Positions 1 to 5,528 of a stretch of 6,196 nt of DNA are shown piece by piece. The position numbers and the translations under genes are program-made. The notes below the pieces were generated by a model. It was given only the letters and a program-made list of their open reading frames with translations, was not told where the DNA came from and ran no database searches. Numbering within the stretch: position 1 is the first letter of the stretch; each line of letters starts with the position of its first letter. Origin of the DNA: Bacteroidales bacterium. GTDB taxonomy: Bacteria; Bacteroidota; Bacteroidia; Bacteroidales; UBA12481. Location of the stretch: assembly GCA_021160155.1 (NCBI GenBank), contig JAGHDB010000411.1, forward strand, positions 1 through 6,196, written 5' to 3'.

Positions 1-537
1 GCTACTCTGATGAATAAAGGACTTGAAGCTATCGAGGCCAAATGGCTTTTTAATCTTGAACCGGATCAAATTGACATCGTGGTGCATCCTCAATCAATTA
101 TCCATTCTATGGTGCAGTTTGTGGACGGGTCGGTTAAAGCCCAGATGGGTATGCCGGATATGCGCCTTCCCATTCTTTTTGCGCTGAATTATCCCGGTCG
201 TTCTCCTGCTTCATTCCCAAGACTCGATTTCAGGGAAATTAACCAATTGAACTTTTCATATCCCGATAAGAAAAAATTCCCGAACCTAAATATTGCCCTG
301 AAAGCTTTACGACAGGGAGGTAATATTCCCTGTGTGATGAATGCTGCAAATGAGGTAGCGGTGACTGCTTTTCTGCAGAAGAAAATCAGTTTTACCGGTA
401 TGCCGGAGGTAATAGAAAGAACTATTGGGCAAGCCTCGTATATTTCTGATCCCGGACTTGAAGATTATTTTGCATCTGATCTTGAAGCCAGAAAAATAGC
501 CGAATCCATCGTTTCACAATTTATGCGTAAAATATGA
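1..537 (+). CDS. dxr: 1-deoxy-D-xylulose 5-phosphate reductoisomerase, C-terminal part (5' end outside window)
   Basis: Dxr is the cytoplasmic enzyme that rearranges and reduces 1-deoxy-D-xylulose 5-phosphate to 2-C-methyl-D-erythritol 4-phosphate with NADPH and a divalent metal, the committed step of the MEP isoprenoid pathway. The reading frame is open from base 1, so the first ATG (10) is internal: the visible protein begins ATLMNKGLE, a conserved block inside the catalytic domain. By alignment from memory with the E. coli enzyme, Glu9 of the fragment (bases 25-27) matches metal ligand Glu231, and Asn5 and Lys6 match Asn227 and Lys228. HPQSIIHSM (about 27-35) and PDMRLPI also fit the catalytic domain, and NAANEVAVTAFL lies in the C-terminal helical domain. 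The fragment has 178 codons before the stop, so about 220 N-terminal residues, including the NADPH domain, are missing to the left. Its stop overlaps the rseP start (ATGA, 534-537). Identification is secure. Confidence 0.97.
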   Translation, partial: ATLMNKGLEAIEAKWLFNLEPDQIDIVVHPQSIIHSMVQFVDGSVKAQMGMPDMRLPILFALNYPGRSPASFPRLDFREINQLNFSYPDKKKFPNLNIALKALRQGGNIPCVMNAANEVAVTAFLQKKISFTGMPEVIERTIGQASYISDPGLEDYFASDLEARKIAESIVSQFMRKI

Positions 538-1853
538 CAATCTTGATTAAAGCGGCTCAACTGCTGCTCAGCCTCTCCATCCTGGTTATTATTCATGAAC
601 TGGGTCATTTTACCTTTGCTAAAATATTTAAAACACGGGTAGAGAAATTTTATCTCTTTTTTAATCCCTGGTTCAGCCTCTTCAAAGTTAAAAAAGGAGA
701 AACCGAATATGGTATAGGCTGGTTGCCTCTTGGCGGGTTTGTGAAAATTTCGGGGATGATTGATGAATCAATGGACCGTGAACAGATGAAAAAGGAACCC
801 CACCCCTGGGAGTTCCGGTCTAAGCCTTCAGGACAGCGATTGCTGATAATGCTTGGCGGAGTACTGTATAATGTGATTTTCGCCTTTCTGATCTACTCCA
901 TGGTTCTTTTTACATGGGGAGAAAAATACCTGCCGACAGCTAATGTACAATACGGAATTATCTGTGATACACTTGCACTGGATATGGGATTGCACAACGG
1001 GGATAAAATCCTTACTCTCGACCATCAGCCTGTGGAGGATTTTCTGGATGTAGTCCCTCAGATTGTTTATAAGGGAGCTAAAAGCATTCAGGTTGAACGG
1101 GACGGGAAAGAAATTGACATCCCTGTACCGGATGATTTTGTCAAACGTTTTCTGGATAAGAAAAGTTTTATTTATTACGCTTATCCTTTTGTAGTGAAAG
1201 AGTTTACTAAAGGGGCACCGGCCAAAGAAGCCGGTATGCGGGAGGATGACCGTATTTTGGGAATCAACGGAAAATCCCTGCCCTATTTTGATCTGTTTGT
1301 TCTTGAACTACAAAAGCATATCGGTGAGCAGGTTACCATTCAGGTCGACCGTAACGGGCAAAAACTTGATCTGCCGGTCACCGTCCCGGAGTCGGGGAAA
1401 ATCGGTGTGTATCCTGTGGATCCGAAATCCTTTTTTGAGTTAAAGGAGATCCATTACGGATTTTTCCAGTCATTGCCGGCAGGAGTGAAGAAAGGGGTGC
1501 AAACGATCTCTTCTTACCTGAAAGATCTGAAATTAATATTTTCACCTGAAACCAAAGCCTATAAATCACTCGGTGGATTCATCGCCATCGGGAATATTTT
1601 CCCGGCTCAGTGGGACTGGCAGGTGTTCTGGAAAATGACGGCTTTTCTTTCGATTATGCTCGCAGTGCTGAACGTACTACCCATCCCGGCACTTGACGGA
1701 GGCCATGTGTTGTTTCTGACGTATGAAATTATTACCGGCCGTAAGCCAAGTGATAAGTTTATGGAGATTGCCCAGATCGTTGGGATGGTTATTCTGTTGG
1801 CATTGGTTATTTATGCCAATGGAAATGATCTGATCAAGCTCTTTACCAAATAG
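534..1853 (+). CDS. rseP: RseP-type site-2 zinc metalloprotease (M50, tandem PDZ)
   Basis: This is an inner-membrane intramembrane protease of 439 residues, of the family that cuts transmembrane segments of regulators or leftover signal peptides. The first membrane segment carries the zinc motif HELGH (His21, Glu22, His25). YGIGWLPLGGFVKISGM (about 59-75) is the conserved membrane-associated loop. A second membrane helix spans about 103-127 with Asn113 in a GxxxN motif. Two PDZ-like domains follow, about 137-199 and 220-286. A third helix (about 365-392) holds NVLPIPALDGGH with the third zinc ligand Asp388, and a last helix lies at about 412-432. All catalytic residues are present and the length is normal. 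The ATG at 534 overlaps the dxr stop by 4 bp, which suggests translational coupling, and it places HExxH at the expected distance from the N-terminus. The dxr-rseP pairing is common in bacteria. In E. coli the substrate is the anti-sigma factor RseA. No anti-sigma gene is visible here, so the substrate is unknown. Confidence 0.96.
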   Translation: MTILIKAAQLLLSLSILVIIHELGHFTFAKIFKTRVEKFYLFFNPWFSLFKVKKGETEYGIGWLPLGGFVKISGMIDESMDREQMKKEPHPWEFRSKPSGQRLLIMLGGVLYNVIFAFLIYSMVLFTWGEKYLPTANVQYGIICDTLALDMGLHNGDKILTLDHQPVEDFLDVVPQIVYKGAKSIQVERDGKEIDIPVPDDFVKRFLDKKSFIYYAYPFVVKEFTKGAPAKEAGMREDDRILGINGKSLPYFDLFVLELQKHIGEQVTIQVDRNGQKLDLPVTVPESGKIGVYPVDPKSFFELKEIHYGFFQSLPAGVKKGVQTISSYLKDLKLIFSPETKAYKSLGGFIAIGNIFPAQWDWQVFWKMTAFLSIMLAVLNVLPIPALDGGHVLFLTYEIITGRKPSDKFMEIAQIVGMVILLALVIYANGNDLIKLFTK

Positions 1854-1865
1854 ATTATTTTTTCA

Positions 1866-1873
1866 TATCTTTA
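1866..1873 (+). promoter_or_regulatory. Possible Bacteroidota -7 box upstream of the DUF4837 gene
   Basis: TATCTTTA matches the Bacteroidota -7 consensus TAnnTTTG except for the last base. It lies 39 nt before the ATG at 1913, in the 59-bp gap after rseP. No TTG (-33 element) is found at the expected distance upstream, where rseP coding sequence ends. The gene could equally be transcribed by readthrough from dxr-rseP. Confidence 0.35.
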
Positions 1874-1912
1874 GGATGTCCCCCGCTGTACATACCATTA
1901 AAACCGATCATT

Positions 1913-2923
1913 ATGAATAAAATGATGTGGCAGGTTTTTGCGATTGCCATTGTGGCTCTGTCTGTAACTGCCTGCAAAGAAAAAAAGCGGGAAGATTTAC
2001 TGCCTCCTATCACGGGTAAACCCGGTGAAGTGGTGCTGGTTATGGAAGAGAATCTTTATAAAGGTATGGCAGGGGATTCCATTTTCAACCTGTTGAGCCA
2101 GCAAGAACCTGCTTTGCCTCAATATGGAATGGAAGGTGGTGAGCCGATGTTTGATCTGGTACAGATCCCCCATGCAGCTTTTACCAAGCTTTTCCGTACC
2201 CACCGGAATCTGATCATTACCCGTATCGGTTCTCAAATACCCAAGCCCGCCATACGGGTTGAAAGAAATTACTGGGCAAAAACCCAACTGATTCTGCGAC
2301 TGGATGCTCCGGATAAAAAGCAATTTGTCAAACTGGTTGAAGACAACCGGGATTTTATTATTCAAACTCTCAGAAATGCCGAGATCCACCGGCAAATGTT
2401 GTTGAATGTGAAATATGAAAATATAGATCTGGCCCTCTCCATGTTGCGTAACCACCAGATCAACATGAGTTTTCCCAAGGGCTTCGAATTAAAAGTGGAT
2501 ACCGGACATTTTTTGTGGGTTCAATATGAACCGGAAGAGATGATACAGGGAGTTTTTATCTGGGATCGCCCCTATACAAGCGAATCACAGCTGGATTACG
2601 GGAAATTGGTCCGGTATATCGACCGGCATTTGAAACCAAGAGTTCCCGGATCTTCTCCGGGATCTTATATGGCTATTGAATTCGATGCTCCTGTTTTTAG
2701 CCGGGTGTTTGAACACAATGGGTGTTATACACGTGAACTCAAAGGACTTTGGAAAATGGAAGGAGACTGGATGGGCGGACCGTTTATTGCATGGACCCTG
2801 GTAGATGAACGCAGACAACGTCTGGTTACCTGCTTTGGTTTTATCTATGCTCCGAAATACAATAAACGAAACCTCATCAGGAAGATAGAGAGTATATTAA
2901 CCACTATTAAATTCCCTGATTAA
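1913..2923 (+). CDS. DUF4837 family lipoprotein, function unknown
   Basis: This 336-residue protein is recognised as a DUF4837 family member, a group of uncharacterised Bacteroidota lipoproteins. The N-terminus has a hydrophobic signal segment (about 5-20) ending in the lipobox VTAC, so Cys21 should be lipidated. The following residues KEKKRE are mostly basic. They have no Asp at +2 and no acidic run like the surface-export signals described in Capnocytophaga and Bacteroides, so a periplasm-facing location is my inference. The body opens with GKPGEVVLVMEENLYKG (about 36-52) and ends with the family's strongest block, GLWKMEGDWMGGPF (from 278), then an FGFIYAPKYNKRNLIRKIE stretch. There are no membrane helices after the signal and no catalytic motif that I recognise. 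The ATG at 1913 is chosen because it gives a proper signal peptide. There is no clear ribosome binding site, which is usual for the phylum. The gene follows rseP by 59 bp and may be cotranscribed with it. Its stop overlaps that of mqnC. Confidence 0.87.
   Translation: MNKMMWQVFAIAIVALSVTACKEKKREDLLPPITGKPGEVVLVMEENLYKGMAGDSIFNLLSQQEPALPQYGMEGGEPMFDLVQIPHAAFTKLFRTHRNLIITRIGSQIPKPAIRVERNYWAKTQLILRLDAPDKKQFVKLVEDNRDFIIQTLRNAEIHRQMLLNVKYENIDLALSMLRNHQINMSFPKGFELKVDTGHFLWVQYEPEEMIQGVFIWDRPYTSESQLDYGKLVRYIDRHLKPRVPGSSPGSYMAIEFDAPVFSRVFEHNGCYTRELKGLWKMEGDWMGGPFIAWTLVDERRQRLVTCFGFIYAPKYNKRNLIRKIESILTTIKFPD
2644..2662 (+). repeat. 7-bp perfect inverted repeat inside the DUF4837 gene
   Basis: TCCCGGA (2644-2650) and TCCGGGA (2656-2662) are perfectly complementary around the 5-nt loop TCTTC. 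The element encodes part of a VPGSSPGS stretch, a Pro/Gly/Ser-rich loop whose codons naturally give CCGG-type sequences. No T-run follows, so it is not a terminator. It is probably a by-product of coding. Confidence 0.4.
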
Positions 2924-4011
2924 TCGACAAATTCAAATCGCTGATTCCGCTTTCTCGGGATGAAACCCGCTTGTCTGATCGCTTCCTGAATGCCGGTTGT
3001 ATCCATCCGGTATGCGGCTCCTGCAGCAGATACCACATGTTCTTCGATCATAATGGAACCAAAATCATTAGCCCCCGCATGCAGACACACCTGGCCGGTT
3101 TGAATACCTGTCGTCAGCCAGGAGGGTTGAATATTTTGAATGTTTTGCAGAACCAAACGCGAAATGGCTATCAAACGAATGTAATCCCGAGGTCCCTGGT
3201 GGTTGATAATTCCTTTCTTTTCTCGTAATACCGTGCCTTCATCCATAAAAGGCCAGGGAACAAAATTTAAAAATCCAAAATGGCCATCGGGTTTTTCTGA
3301 TTGTACATCCCGTAATACCAAAAGGTGGTCAACACGATCTTCAGGCTTTTCAATATGTCCGAACATCATGGTAGCCGAGGTAGGCAGATTCAGACGGTGG
3401 GCAATCCGCATAACTTCAAGCCATTCACCGGCAGAACATTTAACTTTTGAAACCTGATTTCTTATACGGTCAACCAGAATTTCAGCTCCGGCTCCGGGCA
3501 ATGAATCCAGTCCCGCCTCGCATAGTCTGACTAATGCTTCTTCAAATGAACACTGTTCCATTTTTGCAAGATGCACTACCTCCGGTGGACCGAGAGCATG
3601 AAGTTTCAGATCGGGGAATTCTTCTTTCAGATTACGAAACAAACGAATATAGAAATCAAGTCCTAAACGGGGATGCAATCCCCCCTGAAGCAATAACTGA
3701 TCACCACCCAAAGCAAACAACCCGCGGATTTTATCACGATATTCATCCATTGTGGTAACATAGGCATCCGGATCATCTTCACGACGGCAAAAATTACAAA
3801 AAGAACAAAAGGAGATACATATATTGGTGATATTCACATTGCGGTCAATGATCCATCCTACCTCATGACCGGGGTGAATCTTCATACGGATGGCATGCGC
3901 CGCTTCCATTAATGCACCTTCTGAAGCATTCCGGTAAAGAAAAATAGCTTCATCACGATCCAAAAAGCCACCCTGACAGGCTTTATCGAGTAATTGATCT
4001 GTTGTATTCAT
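2920..4011 (-). CDS. mqnC: Cyclic dehypoxanthinyl futalosine synthase (radical SAM, futalosine menaquinone pathway)
   Basis: MqnC is a cytoplasmic radical SAM enzyme that cyclises dehypoxanthine futalosine to the spiro intermediate of the futalosine menaquinone pathway. The 363-residue protein has the cluster motif CX3CX2C at Cys65, Cys69 and Cys72 (TNICISFCSFC), and then one extra cysteine, Cys75. Other family blocks are QGGLHP (109-114), GPPEVVHLAK (about 141-150), GLDSLPGAGAEIL (167-179), SATMMFGHIE (212-221), FVPWPF and GANDFGSIMIEE (from 313). QGGLHP, the PSWLTTG block and GANDFGS point to MqnC and not to its relative MqnE, the aminofutalosine synthase, which has VGGLHP and GADDLDGT. The ATG at 4011 places the cluster motif at the normal position and lies just inside the divergent intergenic region. 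No other mqn gene is in the window. The gene stands alone on the - strand between + strand genes, so it likely has its own promoter. Confidence 0.93.
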   Translation of the reverse strand: MNTTDQLLDKACQGGFLDRDEAIFLYRNASEGALMEAAHAIRMKIHPGHEVGWIIDRNVNITNICISFCSFCNFCRREDDPDAYVTTMDEYRDKIRGLFALGGDQLLLQGGLHPRLGLDFYIRLFRNLKEEFPDLKLHALGPPEVVHLAKMEQCSFEEALVRLCEAGLDSLPGAGAEILVDRIRNQVSKVKCSAGEWLEVMRIAHRLNLPTSATMMFGHIEKPEDRVDHLLVLRDVQSEKPDGHFGFLNFVPWPFMDEGTVLREKKGIINHQGPRDYIRLIAISRLVLQNIQNIQPSWLTTGIQTGQVCLHAGANDFGSIMIEEHVVSAAGAAYRMDTTGIQEAIRQAGFIPRKRNQRFEFVD

Positions 4012-4030
4012 CGCTCTATTCCCAAACGCG

Positions 4031-4038
4031 CGAAATTA
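4031..4038 (-). promoter_or_regulatory. Possible -7 box for mqnC
   Basis: Read on the - strand this is TAATTTCG, one mismatch from the Bacteroidota -7 consensus TAnnTTTG. It ends 19 nt before the mqnC ATG, so the transcript leader would be very short. I see no TTG at a consensus -33 distance. It overlaps the left arm of a dyad (4033-4038). Confidence 0.3.
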
Positions 4039-4069
4039 GGGTAATTTATTAAATTTGTTCACTAATTAG
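4033..4069. repeat. Three short AT-rich dyads in the divergent mqnC/aminopeptidase intergenic region
   Basis: Within 37 bp there are three perfect dyads: AAATTA-GGG-TAATTT (4033-4047), AATTTA-T-TAAATT (4043-4055) and the palindrome CTAATTAG (4062-4069). The first two share TAATTT bases, so they cannot fold at the same time. They overlap both candidate -7 boxes. They could be an operator for a dimeric regulator, but AT-rich DNA yields such palindromes often by chance. The dyads themselves are certain; any function is speculative. Confidence 0.4.
4050..4057 (+). promoter_or_regulatory. Candidate Bacteroidota -7 box for the aminopeptidase-pdxA unit
   Basis: TAAATTTG is an exact match to the TAnnTTTG -7 consensus of the Bacteroidota primary sigma factor. 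It lies 24 nt before the ATG at 4082, giving a leader of about 15-20 nt. The upstream TTG (-33) element is not visible in the GC-rich stretch around 4027-4032, so only half of the promoter is supported. Confidence 0.5.
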
Positions 4070-4081
4070 CCATCAAACATC

Positions 4082-5518
4082 ATGAGACTCGAAATATCTT
4101 CACAAATCGGAGAGAAAAAATCCCGTATAGTGTTACTGGCCGGTAAAGAGATACCTGACAGAATCGGTCTTACTCCGCAGGAACATGCATATGCGGGTCA
4201 GAGTCTGGCTAACGACCGGAGAATCGTGAGGATCAACCGGTATGATTATTGGATCTTTCTGGTCACACCGGATCCTGATTCTGCCGGATCCGATTTGCTT
4301 GAATCCATCCGGCTCGATGGTGTGGCTGTACTTATTCAATTGAATCAGTTAAAAGTCACAGAGGCTCTGTTAATTGATGAGTCGCGTCAACCCGGCTGGC
4401 CTGTGGCTTTTGCCGAAGGGGTGCTGCTGGGTAGTTATCAGTTTTTAAAATACCGGAAAGACGCATCGAAAAAAAGCAATCCGTTTCAAAAACTGATCAT
4501 TACGCCGGATCTCACCCTGCCGGTTGATGAATTAAATATCTTGACTGATGCCGTGAATAAAACACGTGATCTGGTCAATGAACCGGTCAACGTGCTGAAC
4601 GCTCCGAAATTGGCTGATACTATTGTGACTCTGGGGCAAGAAGTGGGCCTCATTACGGAGGTTATGGATAAAAATAAAATAGAGTCGTTGAATATGGGCG
4701 GGTTGCTGGCAGTCAACCGGGGCAGTATTGATCCGCCAAGATTTATTGTTGTGGAATGGAAACCCGAACGTCCGGTTAACGACCGGCCACTGGTTCTGGT
4801 GGGTAAAGGAGTTATGTATGATACCGGAGGATTAAGCCTGAAACCTACTCCCAACAGTATGGATGAGATGAAATGCGATATGGCCGGTGCAGCAGCCGTA
4901 ACAGGTACACTTTACGCCCTTTCGCGGATGAACTGGCCGGTGCGCACAATTGGTCTGATCCCCGCTACCGATAACCGTCCTGACGGGAATGCCTATACAC
5001 CGGGTGACGTGATCCGGATGCACGACGGAACCACGGTAGAGGTACTCAATACCGATGCCGAAGGACGGCTGATCCTGGCTGATGCCCTGAGTTATGCGAA
5101 AAGATATAAACCCGGACTGGTACTTGATTTGGCTACTTTAACAGGAGCAGCCCAGTTATGCCTTGGGTCAGAGGCTTCTGCCGTGATGGGAACGGCAGAA
5201 GAAAAAGTGTTTGATACACTGATTGAAGCCGGATATCAGGTACATGAACGTCTGGTTGCTTTGCCTCTGTGGAAAGAGTACCTGAAATTGCTGGATTCTG
5301 ACATAGCGGATCTGAAAAATATCGGAGGCCGAATGGCCGGTGCCATTACAGCCGGGAAGTTTCTTGAACATTTTACCGATTATCCGTGGATACATATTGA
5401 TATTGCCGGCACTGCTTTTTTAACCAAAGAGGCAGGTTACCGGCCGGTTGGCGGAACCGGTGTGGGCGTAAGACTGCTGATAGAATTTATCCGCAGGTTT
5501 TATAAAATAAAAATGTAA
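4082..5518 (+). CDS. Leucyl aminopeptidase, M17 family
   Basis: M17 enzymes are cytoplasmic two-metal aminopeptidases, usually hexameric, that remove N-terminal residues from peptides and help recycle amino acids. The 478-residue protein has a divergent N-terminal domain (about 1-150) and a conserved catalytic domain beginning near LVNEPVNVLNAPKLAD (about 164-179). VGKGVMYDTGG gives catalytic Lys242 and metal ligand Asp247. MKCDMAGAAAV gives ligand Asp266. The family signature NTDAEGRL (323-330) gives ligands Asp325 and Glu327 and the catalytic Arg329. By comparison with E. coli PepA these equal Lys270, Asp275, Asp293, Asp352, Glu354 and Arg356, with one residue inserted between the first two aspartates. 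The C-terminal PWIHIDIAGTA and GTGVGVRLL blocks are typical, so the enzyme looks intact. It should not be assumed to have PepA's DNA-binding role, since the N-terminal domain is not visibly similar. The gene diverges from mqnC and is followed after 10 bp by pdxA, so the two are likely cotranscribed. No Shine-Dalgarno sequence is seen. Confidence 0.95.
   Translation: MRLEISSQIGEKKSRIVLLAGKEIPDRIGLTPQEHAYAGQSLANDRRIVRINRYDYWIFLVTPDPDSAGSDLLESIRLDGVAVLIQLNQLKVTEALLIDESRQPGWPVAFAEGVLLGSYQFLKYRKDASKKSNPFQKLIITPDLTLPVDELNILTDAVNKTRDLVNEPVNVLNAPKLADTIVTLGQEVGLITEVMDKNKIESLNMGGLLAVNRGSIDPPRFIVVEWKPERPVNDRPLVLVGKGVMYDTGGLSLKPTPNSMDEMKCDMAGAAAVTGTLYALSRMNWPVRTIGLIPATDNRPDGNAYTPGDVIRMHDGTTVEVLNTDAEGRLILADALSYAKRYKPGLVLDLATLTGAAQLCLGSEASAVMGTAEEKVFDTLIEAGYQVHERLVALPLWKEYLKLLDSDIADLKNIGGRMAGAITAGKFLEHFTDYPWIHIDIAGTAFLTKEAGYRPVGGTGVGVRLLIEFIRRFYKIKM
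5175..5201 (+). repeat. Perfect 10-bp inverted repeat (hairpin) inside the aminopeptidase gene
   Basis: CTTCTGCCGT (5175-5184) pairs without mismatch with ACGGCAGAAG (5192-5201) around the 7-nt loop GATGGGA. It is followed by an A-rich stretch, not a T-run, on the + strand, so it is not an intrinsic terminator in that direction. On the - strand the T-run precedes the stem. It is in frame in coding sequence for EASAVMGTAEE, just downstream of the catalytic core. The pairing is certain; a role is not shown. Confidence 0.6.
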
Positions 5519-5528
5519 TAAAATTATC

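Noticed and set aside
1217..1235. ACCGGC / GCCGGT 6-bp inverted repeat in the second PDZ region of rseP
   Set aside because: Short CCGG-type repeats recur through this genome's coding sequence, and this one fits ordinary Gly/Pro/Ala codons.
1997..2455. 152-codon open frame on the - strand opposite the DUF4837 gene
   Set aside because: It lies wholly inside a convincing gene on the other strand, has no recognisable domain, and has a composition typical of an antisense shadow.
2954..2970. CGGG-ATGAAA-CCCG hairpin just after the DUF4837 stop, as a possible terminator
   Set aside because: The stem is only 4 bp, no T-run follows, and it is explained as mqnC coding sequence on the other strand.
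4267..4292. Two close copies of CCGGATCC in the aminopeptidase gene
   Set aside because: They encode an Asp/Pro/Ser-rich stretch and are only two short copies with no array structure.
4469..4475. Run of seven A's as a possible programmed frameshift site
   Set aside because: The frame is continuous through it to a full-length M17 enzyme, and its codon phase does not give the classic slippery heptamer.
4486..4854. 122-codon open frame on the - strand opposite the aminopeptidase gene
   Set aside because: It covers the conserved M17 coding sequence in antisense. Its Ser/Thr-rich translation shows no domain and it has no promoter or neighbour support.
5439..5448. Palindrome ACCGGCCGGT near the 3' end of the aminopeptidase gene
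   Set aside because: It encodes the conserved Arg-Pro-Val-Gly-Gly block, and CCGG-rich palindromes are frequent here.
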